Source of the DNA: Penium margaritaceum
Taxonomy: Eukaryota; Streptophyta; Zygnematophyceae; Desmidiales; Peniaceae
Direction: 5' to 3'
Assembly: GCA_023375785.1 (NCBI GenBank)
Contig: SZWC01004881.1
Location: forward strand, 62,936 to 120,416
DNA length: 57,481 nt
Shown: positions 43,340-53,577 of the stretch, one piece after another
Numbering within the stretch: position 1 is the stretch's first letter
Layout: every line of letters begins with the position of its first letter
Position numbers and translations under genes: made by a program
The notes under the pieces: generated by a model
The model's input: only the letters and a program-made list of their open reading frames with translations
Databases searched by the model: none
Told to the model about the DNA's origin: nothing

Positions 43340-45640
43340 ATGCCATCGGCGCCCCTGGTCCCTTCACCGATGCAATCCTTGTTGGGCTCCGGCGCCGTCA
43401 CTCCGTGCTCAGTCTACACTGCCGGGCCGTCCACGTGTGAGCGGCAGTTGGAACAGTTCATTGCGCTCCTGCTTGGCGTGCCTCGCCCTCCCCCCAAGGG
43501 AAGTGTGAGTTGCGTCACCTCCTGCTTGTCCCCCTTGCCCTGAATGACTGAGACTGAGCTGTGGTCGTGTCTTGCCTCCTAGTCTGTTATGCCGTCTCCC
43601 GTGGTCTCCTCTGTTCCCCTCCGTGACGACATCACGTGGCTTGATGATTGACAGTCTTGGTTTGCGCCTCCTTCTACCGCGTCCATGTCTCTTGCGTGCT
43701 GCCATGTAACCGATAGCGATTTGGCGAATCCGGTCCAGGTTCCGGCCGAGACCTGGATCATCGAATGCGGGACCACGCATCACATGATGGCCTCTCGTGA
43801 GGCCTTCAGTGTGCTTGGTCCTCTTGGCGATGTATCTGGTGTCCGGACAGGCTTCGGCCAGGTGTTACCTGTCCGCAGCGTTGGTGTCATTCGTTTCCAT
43901 GGTCCTGCCGGTGATGTCTTCCTCACCAATGTCCTTTTCGTCCCCGGCCTTGAGCTCAGCCTCTTGTCCGTTACTACCCTTGACCGCATGAGCATGGACG
44001 TTGTGCAATTGCGTGGTATTGGCACTGTGTCGTTGCGTCCGTCCGGTCTTGTTGTTCTTCACGCCACTGCCCGTGGCAACCTGTGGCACGTACCTCGTCT
44101 GTCCTCCTCTCCTTCTATCACCTCCCCGTCGGCCGCCACAGGCCATGTGTTTGTCACCAGTACGGTCTCTCTGTAGCACACCCGTCTCTTGCACAGCCGC
44201 CTTTGCCACGTCCACAATGCTGCCATCGATAGCATGCTCCGCACCCAGCTGGCTAAGGGCCTTGAATCTGAGACTTTTCCTTTGTCGTGCCCCACGGAGT
44301 GCATTGATTGCGCTCAGGGCAAGATGCATCGGTCCACATACCCTCTGTCCTCCTCCCATGCGTCCGCCCCTCTCGACCTAGTCCATTCCGATGTCATGGG
44401 TCCTCTCCCTACCGAGTCCGTCGAAGAGCATGGCCATGACGTCCTCACCCTCACTGACGACTACTCGTGCTACAACAAGGTCTTCTTCCTTCGACAGAAG
44501 AGCGATGTTGCCCGTGCCATTCAAGATTGGCTTGTCCTTGCGGAGCGTGAGTGTGGTCGATCCCTCTGCTGCTTTCGCTCCGATCACGGTGGTGAGTACA
44601 TGGGCGAGACTAGGACATTTCTCGCCTCCCGTGGTATACACCACGAGACGTCTGCGCCCTACACGCCCGCCCAGAACAACGTCTACGAGCGGTGGAACCG
44701 TACCATTGCTGATGCCGTCCGAACCATGCGCGTTGAGTCTGGCCTCTCCGATGGCTCCTACTTTGAAGCCATGGCCTACATGACGTGGTTCTGGAACCGG
44801 ATTCCTCATGGACCCCTTCCCCGCCAGTCCACGCCGTACAAGCACTGGTGCGGTCCGCGAGCCGACCTCCGCCCTGCTCGCGTCTGGGGCTGCGTAGCCA
44901 TAGTGTGGCTGCCCGTCCCGCAACAGGGCGGCAAGCTCCCCCCCCGCGTACGTCCTTGCACCTTTCTCGGAGTCTCTCATCAGTCCAAGGCTTGGCGCTT
45001 CTGGGATCCCTCACGACACTGCATCGTCGAGTCCCGCGATGCCCTCTTCTTCGAGGAACTGTTTCCGCGCAATATCGTTCGCTCCCGCTCGTCGGTTTCC
45101 CTCCCGTCGCGTGGGGGAGTGATTAGTCCGTCCTTCGTCCTACGGCTTTCGAGTGGGACATCACGTACTCCCTCCGAGCTAGCAGCCCCTGTCGCGCACG
45201 CTGCCTCCTCCGAGCTAGCAGTCCCAGTCGCGCACGCCGGCCCCTCCAAGCCAGCAGCCCCAGTCGCGCCTGCTGGCCACTCCTAACCAACAATCCCAGT
45301 CGCGTCCACCGGTCCCTTCGGGCAGGTGTTCCCAATCGTCTCCTCTGGTCCCTCCAGGCCGGTAGTCCCAGGCGCGTCCATCGGTCCCTCCGGGCCGGCG
45401 GCCCCAGTCGAGTCTACCGGTCCCTCTGGGCCAGTGGCCCCAGTCGTGTCCACTGGTCCCTCCCGGCCAGCTGCCCCAGTCGCGTCCGCCGGCCCCTTCG
45501 AGCCGGCCGTCCCAGTCGCGTCCGCTGGCCACTCCGGACAAGCAGCCCCAATCGTGTCCCCTGGCCCCTTCGGACCAGCAGCTTAAGTCGCGTCCGCTGG
45601 TCTCTCCAGGCCAACAGCCCCGTCGGCTTCCATCGGCCGG
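43340..45640 (+). pseudogene. Copia A3 protease, integrase and repeat linker
   Basis: The protease loop near 43756-43790 reads WIIECGTTHHMMA; as in A2, Glu (GAA) stands where Asp is expected. A TAG at 44174-44176 sits where A2 has Gln before HARLLH. Integrase features: LLHSRLCHVHNAAIDS, CIDCAQGKMHRS, LVHSDVMGP (Asp), FRSDHGGEYMG (Asp) and a changed NNVYERWN (Glu kept). The linker has 12-residue units (STGPSGPVAPVV and variants) from 45170 to about 45640, interrupted by TAA codons at 45284 and 45584. Confidence 0.87.
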
Positions 45641-45715
45641 TTAGACTTGGCGCCATCTCCTGTCCTACCACGTTACATGCGTGGCCCAGGCGGCAGGCTC
45701 TGACCCAGGCCGTCA

Positions 45716-47549
45716 GTGAGCGTGCAGATCGTAGGTCCTCCCCTTGTGGCGTCTCGGCCCCCTGTCGCTCCACGTGTCTCTTCCACTCCCACGGTCGTGA
45801 GTGGGGACCCTGGCACCAAGGCCCTCAGCCTGACCACTTTGGCTATCATTAGAGACCATCACCCTGGCTGTGCACTGGGCTACGTCATGCTTCATCACGA
45901 GCATCGGCATGCTGTCATGGTTGCACTCACACACATCCCACCTAGAGCTCGAGAAGAACATGCTCTCTCAGTCCGCTCCATAGCACGTCCCGAGTACCCA
46001 GCCACCCTACGCGAGGCTCGTGCCTCTCCTGAGGCTGCACACTAGGATGTTGCCCGAGCTGACGAGCTCGCTGCCATCCGGCAATACCACGTGTATGACC
46101 TCATTGACCTCCCTCCAGGTCAGAGCCATCGGTGCCAAGTGGGTCTTTCGGCGCAAATGGAAGCCCGACGGGTCCTTGGACAAGTACAAGGTGTGCCTCA
46201 CAGCCAAGGGGTTTGCTGAGATCCTTGGGGTCGACTACGACCAGATCTTTGCGCCAATTGGCCGGTTCTCCACGAGCCGAACCCTATTCATTCTGGTTGC
46301 CCAGCATGGGTGGGAGCTACATCAGATGGACGTAAGCAACGCTTTCCTCCATGGTTCATTAGAGGATGAGGAGCTCTACATGATGCAGCCTCCAGGCTAT
46401 GACGACGGCACTGGTAGAGTCTGGCGGCTACGGAAGGCCCTCTACGGCCTGAAGTAACCGCCTTGGTGCTGGAACCAGGAGATCAATAGTACGCTCCTTC
46501 GTGGCGGCCTTCAGCGTAATACCGCTAACCCTGCACCGTTCGTAAGCCCGCGAGGCCAGACCCTCGCCGCTTTCCTGGTCTAGGTCGATGATCTCCTCTT
46601 TACGTCGCCTGACATGGTTGCCATCCAGCGTGTCAAAGACCTGCTGTACACTGCCTACCAGATGAAGGATCTCGGGTCCGCCTGAGTCTTCGTGGGCATG
46701 GAGCTTGAGCATGATCGCTCCCAGGGCATCCTGCATGTCCACTAGGCTGGCTATGTGCAGACCCTGTCCACTCGCTTCGCCGAGGACCTGCCCCTCGTGC
46801 CAAGCGCATCTTCACCTATGTGACCTGATGGTCAGGTAAATCTGAAGAGTCTTGATCCAGCCGTTGTGGGAGAGCCAGTTGACGTGACCACGTATGTACG
46901 AGTCATCGGGTCACTGATGTTCTTGGCGACAACGACGCGCCCAAACATCGCGTTCGTCGTCAACCTCCTGGTTCAGTTTTCTCAGGAGTCGTGTCACCTC
47001 CACTTCGAGGCCACAATCCGAGTAGTGCGCTACGTCGTCTTGACTCCTCGGCGAGGTCTCATGTTCCGCGGCCAGCCGTCTATCGTCGTGGTGGGCTACA
47101 CCGACAGTGACTGGGCCGGCAGTCCAGACGGTAAGAGTCGCACAAGTTGGATCTTTCTGATCGGCGGCACGGCTGTGTCCTGGCGTAGTGCCAAGCAAGG
47201 GTGCACTGCACGCAAGACTGCCGAGGCTCAGTACGTGGCCCTTGGCTTAGGCGCTTGTGAAAGTGTGTGGTTGCGTTGTCTGGTGTCCGAGTTGTGTCAG
47301 TCTGTCGCATCCATCACGTTGCATTGTGACAATGAGAGTGCCATGGCCATCGCCGACAATGACAGCATGCATCATACATGCACAAAGCACATCAATGTAG
47401 AGTATCACTAATTGCATTCGTTGTTGCATGACGGAAGCATCAACATTGTGTGGGTTGAGACAGCACGGCAGTTGGTTGACTTCTTGACCAAGGCACTGAA
47501 GCGCAACTCGTTCAAGAAGGTTGTGAGTTCGGTTGGCGTGCGTCCGTGA
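45716..47549 (+). pseudogene. Copia A3 reverse transcriptase and RNase H
   Basis: GTKALSLTTLAIIRDHHPG precedes RT. RT motifs are IGAKWVFRRKWKPDGSLDKY, LTAKGFAEILGVDYDQIF and LHQMDVSNAFLHGSLEDEEL. After RKALYGLK there is a TAA. The active site has Tyr replaced by a TAG (stop-V-D-D near 46582). Further stops lie near 46683, 46743 and 46821. RNase H is GYTDSDWAGSPDGKSRTSW, AEAQYVALGLGACESVWL and HCDNESAMAIADNDS, then TAA at 47409, and LVDFLTKALKRNSFKK to the end. Confidence 0.88.
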
Positions 47550-47627
47550 GTGGCTCTCATTGTGCCTGCCAGCGTCTCTGTGTGCCCTGGGGGAGTCTGG
47601 TTATTGACTCTGTCTATGCCTGTGAGT

Positions 47628-47637
47628 CATGGGGGAG
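47628..47637 (+). other. Polypurine tract of Copia A3
   Basis: CATGGGGGAG lies immediately before the 3' LTR, as in A1 and A2. Confidence 0.85.
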
Positions 47638-48489
47638 TGTTGGTTTTTGCGCATCTCCCATTGTGCTCTGTTGTGTCCCCCCGGCTTGTGCATATCCGCG
47701 TGTAGATGACTGACGACGAGACTTGATGTAGTGGGAGTGTCGCCGGGTGGAGCCGACGCACGCTGATGCCTACTCGCAGTTCGTTGGAGCCTCCTCCCTC
47801 CGGCGACGTGCTCAGCTCCATCGGCAGGCCTCCTCGGCGGTCGAGCCGCCGGCGGTCACTGCCATCACAGATGCTGTTTGCATGTACCCAACGCTGTTTC
47901 TGACTGTGCCATTGCGTCTGTAGCACCATGCTTTGCCTAGGGTCCATGTCTCTTGCTGCGTGGCACTGTTTGGTATCATGGACCATCGTAGGCACTGCCT
48001 GGGTTCGGGCAGCCATAACTCTTTGCTGCTATTTTTCTAGCTGATTCTGACCGCACGACTGCGTTTGCAGCACAAGTATTATGGTATGGTCCAGTTTTTA
48101 GGAAAAACGGACAACGCCCGGGCTTTGGGCTGTCGGGCGTCTGGCAGGGCTCACCGAGAAAACCCTGCCTGCCAGAAAATAGGTCTAGGACTATTTTCTG
48201 ATTGGCTAGTTAGCTGAGTAACAAGTTCTACACTAGTGGGGGAGAGCTAGAACTTGGAGGGGTCTCCCATTGTTGCTCATTATTCATTCCTAATCAGTCA
48301 CTTTCAGTTTTCAGCTACTTTCTGGCGCTAACACTGGCGCGCGAATTTCTGAGTAACAAACCCAGAGCTTGCAGACTTGGTCTCTAGAGCAGCAGACTGA
48401 GGGGGCAAAAGAGTGAAGCAACAAGCGTGGAAGCCCGCACGCTGCATCAACAACGCTGCTGCCCCAACCTGCTACCTAGTTTTCTGTTT
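47638..48489 (+). repeat. 3' LTR of Copia A3
   Basis: The 852 bp start TGTTGGTTTTTGCGC and end CCTAGTTTTCTGTTT, followed by TCCAC. Confidence 0.92.
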
Positions 48490-48494
48490 TCCAC
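48490..48494. repeat. Right target-site duplication of Copia A3 (TCCAC)
   Basis: It is identical to 40013-40017. Confidence 0.88.
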
Positions 48495-48892
48495 CGCACC
48501 GGGTAAAACTCCATTTAAAGTGGTGTATGGTAACCTTCCCGCCACAAAGTCGTAGCAATATTTGAGCAGTCGACGTTCAAGAACGGGAACTCACCACCGC
48601 CTGGGAGGAAACACGGAAAACTCTCAAAAAGACACAAGCAGCGATGAAGCGAGCAGCTGACCGACATCACAGCGATGACATCTTCACCGCTGGCGATCGA
48701 TTCCTCCTCAACTCGGCAAACATCAAGTTTCGAGGATCCGACTGTTCGAAACTTAAACTTTGATGGTTGGGAACGTTTGAGATCGAACGCATGCAAACCC
48801 ATGTGGTTGCGCGACTCAAACTCCCCGACACTATGCAAGTTCATCCGGTGTTCCATGGTAGTAGACTCAAGCACTACCGAGACCCTGGAGAG
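48495..48892 (+). pseudogene. Gypsy-K integrase C-terminal part
   Basis: The frame continues from 40017 as GKTPFKVVYGNLP, then, after stops, TTAWEETRKTLKKTQAAMKR, AADRHHSDDIFTAGDRFLL, FEIERMQTHVVARLKLPDTM and QVHPVFHGSRLKHYRDP. This is the standard GPY/F-like C-terminal integrase region, ending with VHPVFH-S-LK before a chromodomain. Copia C1 interrupts it at 48893. Confidence 0.88.
48888..48892. repeat. Left target-site duplication of Copia C1 (GAGAG)
   Basis: It is identical to 56741-56745. Confidence 0.88.
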
Positions 48893-49538
48893 TGTTGTGA
48901 TGTGAGTTGTTTCCGTCCATTTGTATAGCTTACTGTGACCACTCGGCCGTGTCCATGCTCGTGCAGATCCCTGATGCGGGTCCAGCTGGCGCTGGAGCAC
49001 TGACGGTTGGTGGATCCATCCACGAGCAGCTGTCAGACGGATGTCACGACGTCCCGGGTGCTTGTTGGGGTGCACTGCAGTGTTTCTACAAACGCTAGAG
49101 TTTTCTCGGTGGACTGGCTCTCGAGCCCGATTTGCATGTTTTGCATCGTCCGTCCACTGATCGATGCCGGACTTGTGCGTGTGACTAGTCGTAGCGTCCG
49201 GCTCGAGATTCTGCATCTCTAGGTTCAGACGGTGTTGCGTTTGGATGACTATGCGCGGAGTTGCGGTCAAAACAGTGGTTTTGAGCCGGTTTTAGGACAA
49301 ACTAACACTGCCGCGTGCGTCACCCGCCGTGTGCCGCGGCAGGTATTTATGTTGTGTGCTTGTCAGTTGTCATTTCTCTCTGTATTACTAAGCTATTGGA
49401 GCTTATGAGACTTTGCGCGTCTCCCTAGCCTGATCCTTGTTGTTTCTTGCACCTGCTTGCTTGCTAGTGCGCTAGCTGACTGGACAGTGTCGCCACATCA
49501 GCAGCAACAGTGTTAGGAAGCTTCCTAGCAATTATTCA
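48893..49538 (+). repeat. 5' LTR of Copia C1
   Basis: The 646 bp run TGTTGTGATG...ATTATTCA. A TATTTATG box lies at 49344-49351. Confidence 0.92.
49344..49351 (+). promoter_or_regulatory. Candidate TATA box of Copia-C LTR
   Basis: TATTTATG after GCCGCGGCAGG is conserved in the 3' LTR (56546-56553) and, reversed, in C2 (57048-57055 as CATAAATA). That leaves about 190 bp of R-U5. Confidence 0.5.
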
Positions 49539-49553
49539 TGGTATCAGAGCAGC
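49539..49553 (+). other. Primer binding site of Copia C1
   Basis: TGGTATCAGAGCAGC directly follows the LTR. Its first 12 bases are the standard initiator-Met tRNA type. Confidence 0.88.
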
Positions 49554-50432
49554 GAGACCCCTCTCGTTGAGCTGCGCCGCAGAGATGCAGCACATGCAGC
49601 AGCAGTGAGAGTCACCGTCGCCGCCACATCCTGGGACCCGTCGCAGCCGACGTTGGCAGCACCGACGTCACCACGCAATCGCCACCACCGTAGCCAGTGG
49701 AGCTGCGGCAGTGATGAGATCCAGCAGCCACGCCGCCCAGCAGCAGCAGCACTGGGTGGCAGCAGCAGCCGTGTCTGGCTGCCAGCCTGTACACAAAAAA
49801 AAAAGGAGTAGCAGCTCGCAGCAGTAGCTTGCGGCGGCGGCTGCGAGCAGTGGCAGCGGGCAGCGGCGGCAGCAGCTTGCAGCTGCGATGGCATCAGTAG
49901 CCGCGAGCAGCACCAGCAGCGCAGCAGCAGCAGCGAAGCAGCAGCAGCTCAGCAGCAGCATTGCAGTTGTTGTAGCGATTGCAGCAACAACGGCAGCAGC
50001 AGCATTGCAGCAGCGGCAGCGGCTACAACAGCGTAGCAGCAGATCCGCCGCAGCAGCAGCGGTGAGCTTGCGCAGCATTGCTACTGGAGAGCAGTGATTG
50101 TGTAGCTGTGCAGAAACTATGCAGCACTGCGCAAGCCTGCGTGGTACTACGCAGGCCTGCGCAGCCGCGAGCAGGGGATGACGAGGTCACCCCCACCAGT
50201 CACGCGGGGTTCGCGTGACCTAAAAAAAAGTCGCTGACGTACAAAACGCTAGCAAAAAAATGCTAGTGTTTTTTTCGCTAGCGTAAAAAACGTTGACGTC
50301 ATCACAGACTGTGCTGACGTCAACAGTTTTGGGGTCAAAACGTCAATTTTTTTAGACGTTTCAACTCCTCGAGAAACGCTATCAGTTTCTTGTTTGGAGC
50401 ATTTTTCGTTTGGCCCCATACTGAGCATTGCG
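49554..50432 (+). other. Copia C1 leader: AGC triplets, A/T hairpin, TGACGTCA boxes
   Basis: AGC/GCA triplets dominate 49690-50080. A 15-bp stem with one bulge and an 8-nt loop occupies 50246-50284 (arms ACGCTAGC + A7). TGACGTCA occurs at 50294-50301 and 50315-50322, the two forming GTTGACGTCA/TGACGTCAAC inverted arms, with a partial TGACGT at 50235. No gene is supported. Confidence 0.7.
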
Positions 50433-52301
50433 ATGGCACCGGTCCGTGACAAGGACAAAGGACTCGTTGACCCCTCTTCCTCCTCTTCGGGCGTTATGAG
50501 TCCGCGGTCGCAGTCCCGCATGATCGACGAGCTTCGTCGGTCACAGGACGAGATGCGCCGGCAGCAGCAGAGGCAGTCCGACGCATTGCAGAAGATCACG
50601 GAGTTACTGCGGGGTCGTTTGATGGCTTCACAGCAGCTACCTGGAGGATCTACTGGAGCCGCACCATCTGCTCAGCAGTCTACACCCTACACAGCGCCGC
50701 GGCCTCAGCATCTCTCATCACAGGTGGACACCTGGGATGAGGAGGAGATTGAGGATGACTCATGCGAGCACGAGATTCGCGTGCTTGAGGAGCGCATCCA
50801 TGAGTTACGTTTGGGATCACAACCTCCCACTCCGCCACCTTCTCGCCATCAGGATTAGCCAGGTCGTTCAGCAGTGTTCACCTTTGGTGGTGTTTCTCTC
50901 ACTGGTGGGCTCCCCATACCCCGTCCACTGTCTCCCGAGCCTGAGGTCGCCCTCCCCACGGAGCGGCGACCGAAGGACTTTGAGACACCTCCACCCCGTT
51001 ACGATAGTGACGAGGGCTTTGATTGCTGGGAGACCTTGTTTCAGGTGTGGGCCGATTCTGAGGGTGTCTGGCCCTACTACCACAGCCAGTACCAGACCCG
51101 CGACGCTCACCAGGTCCAGACAGCAGCGAGAGCGATGCGGGGTCTCCTCTACGCCATGCCGCGGGGGACTGTGGTCGACTTCTGACCCTTTCTCGGTGAG
51201 ACCGGGATCGGGACTGGAGCAGATCCGCGTCAGGGCTAGGAGCTGGCCCTGACACTTCTCGCTGCGAAGACCCATGCCAAGAGGGCGGCCCGACTACGTG
51301 AGTTTCACTCCCTCCGTCAGGGTCCCACGGAGCTTGCAGCTGACTACTGGAGGCGCGCGATGCGCCTTTACACGCGCCTTGGGACCGGTGGCGGGACGCA
51401 GTTGTGGGCACTCGACACCATCATGATGGGGGTGCATTTGGACCACGTGAAGCTCTTTACGGGCTTCGATCGTGCGGCTCTCTCTGAGTTGTCAGAGTCA
51501 CTACAGCTGCTTCCTTGGGCCCATCGCTACTTCATCCAGGCCATATCGGCTCATGAGGCTGCCATCACCCATCAGCAGAGTCCACTTGTTGCAGTAGTGA
51601 CTGCGACCCCTCCTACGCCTCTGTCCCTGCTCACCAGTCCCACCTCCACCACTTCCTCCTCCTCCTCCTCTACCCCAAGCGGCCACACTCAGGGCGTTGC
51701 AGCGGCCGCACAGGGGAGGAAGGGGAAGAAGCGACGTGGGAAGGGACAGCAGCAGCAGCAGCAGGAGCCGGCGAGTAGTGGCAGTGGACGTTCTGTCCAC
51801 TGCTACAACTGTGGAGACGCTCACCGCTACACGGAGTGTGAGAAACCCCTTGACTGGACTCGGATCATGCGCGGCCTTCAGGCGGCGCACACGCAGTGGA
51901 TTTCCTCGAGTGACACACGGACTGGGCGCGCCACGACCACGAGTGCAGCAGACGCATCCGTTTCATCAGGCGGCAGCGGTGATGTGGATCCTCGGGATCG
52001 CACGATCGCAGAGCTTCGTCAGCTGTTGGCGCTTCGTACTCAGGGAGGTGCGAGTATGTTGTCACAGCCGAGTGGTCCCGACACAGCTTGTCTTACTATG
52101 TCTGTTGCTCATGATGATGCTTGTGGTGGAGCTATGTTGGCTTGTGATGAGGATGGACCTGACAGTACCGATTGGTTTGACGAGTCACAGATCCGTGTTG
52201 TTCGTCGTTGTCCCGAGTCCTCTGCTGAGCGTCCAGCAGAGGCAGAGTGTTATGTGGCACGTTGCTCAGTGTCGACGACTGGTCGTGAGCCGGGTGGCAC
52301 C
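50433..52301 (+). pseudogene. Copia C1 gag
   Basis: The better start is MAPVRDKDKGLVD (50433) rather than the upstream ATG at 50394, since the charged, Ser-rich start continues into a predicted coiled coil (MIDELRRSQDEMRRQQQRQ, about residues 30-60). One frame continues through stops at 50856 (TAG), 51183 (TGA) and about 51237 (TAG). The gag core has KDFETPPPRYDSDEGFDCWE, FQVWADSEGVWPYYHSQY, LREFHSLRQGPTELAADYWR and LLPWAHRYFIQAI. The knuckle is CYNCGDAHRYTEC, with three rather than four residues before His. An acidic/Ser tail leads to the protease. Confidence 0.82.
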
Positions 52302-53577
52302 TGAATTATTGACTCTGGGGCCACCCATCTCATGACCTGTCGTCGTAGTGAATTCGTTGTGCTCGGTCTCATTGCGTCCGTTTGGTCTGTTCGCACAGGG
52401 TCTGGTCAGTCGTTGTCTGTGCAGGGAGTTGGAGTTGTGTGGTTTGATGGTCCGTCTGGCCCCTTGTACATTTCTTATGTGCTCTTTGTCCCTGCTCTTG
52501 AGCTCAACCTGCTCTCTGTTCGTGCATGCACCAGGATGGGTCTCACTGTTGAGCACTCTGCTGACTCTGCCACAGTGACTGCTCTTGACGTACGCACCAT
52601 CGTGCTTCGTGCCTCTGTTGTTGATGACCTGTATCGTGTGTCTCGTTGCACTCCCTCTGTTTATTCCCCACCTCTCTCCTCTGTGCGAGTGTATTTCACT
52701 GGTGTTCTCTCCCCTGAGCACCAGCGCTTGTTGCATCGTCGCCTCTGCCATGTGAGCTCGGACACTGTGTCCAAGCTCATTCGCACTCAGCCAGCCCTCG
52801 GTCTTGACGCAGCTTCTTTTGAGAAGCCGCCCAAGACCGACTGTCTTTTTTGCGCCCAGGGTAAGATGCACCACTGCTCTTACCCTGACTCCTCCTCCCC
52901 GGCACTGCGCCCACTAGAGTTGGTTCACTCGGACCTTCTCGGTCCTCTCCCAGTCGAGTCCCTCTCTGATCGGGGTCGATATGTTCTCACCCTGACTGAT
53001 GACTTCACCCAGATGCGGTGGGTCTACAGCCTCCGCCACAAGAGCGATGCCGCATTGGCGGTCCGCCTGTGGCTTGTGATGGCTGAGCGTCAATCTCGTC
53101 ACACCCTGCACACATTTCGCTCAGATCGTGGTGGCGAGTTCTTAGGCGAGATGGATGCCTACTTTGCGGAGCACGGTATCTTTCACCAGCTTTCCACCCT
53201 GCTACACCACAGCAGAACGGTGTGTCTGAGCGTTGGAACCGCACCATGGAGGATACGGTTCGCGCTATGCGGTCTGAGTGCGGTCTACCGGAGTCCTTTG
53301 CCTTTGAGGGTTTCTCCTACATGACGTGGATCTGGAACCGCTTGTCGCATGGTCCACTTCCAGACCATGTCACACCGTACGAGTTGTGGTTCGGCCATCG
53401 TGCTGATCTCTGTCTCGCTCGCGTTTGGGGGTCCCTCGCCTGTGTCTGGTACACCGAGGACCACCAGGGGTCTAAGGTCTCACCTCGGGTACGCATGTGT
53501 ACCTTCCTCGGCATCTCCCCGCGGTCGAAGGCCTGGCGTTTTCGGGACCCTGCTCGCCATCGCATTGTCGAGTCTTG
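52302..53577 (+). pseudogene. Copia C1 protease and integrase
   Basis: A TGA at 52302-52304 replaces the Trp before IIDSGATHLMT, so the protease loop itself is intact (D-S-G). Next come LLHRRLCHVSSDTVSKL and CLFCAQGKMHHCS (zinc module), then the core: LVHSDLLGP (Asp), LTDDFTQMRW and FRSDRGGEFLGEM (Asp). A one-base loss near 53200 shifts the frame just before NGVSERWNRTMEDTVRAM (Glu). The C-terminal part, WIWNRLSHGPLPDHVTPYE and TFLGISPRSKAWRFRDP, ends at a TGA where CGA (Arg) is expected. Confidence 0.87.

Larger units (their letters stand above)
40018..48489 (+). mobile_element. Copia-A copy A3, full length, plus strand
   Basis: The 8472-bp element has two 852-bp LTRs and a perfect TCCAC duplication. 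Its internal order equals that of A2. It has many nonsense codons in gag, pol and RNase H and is the most decayed of the complete Copia copies here. Confidence 0.93.
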
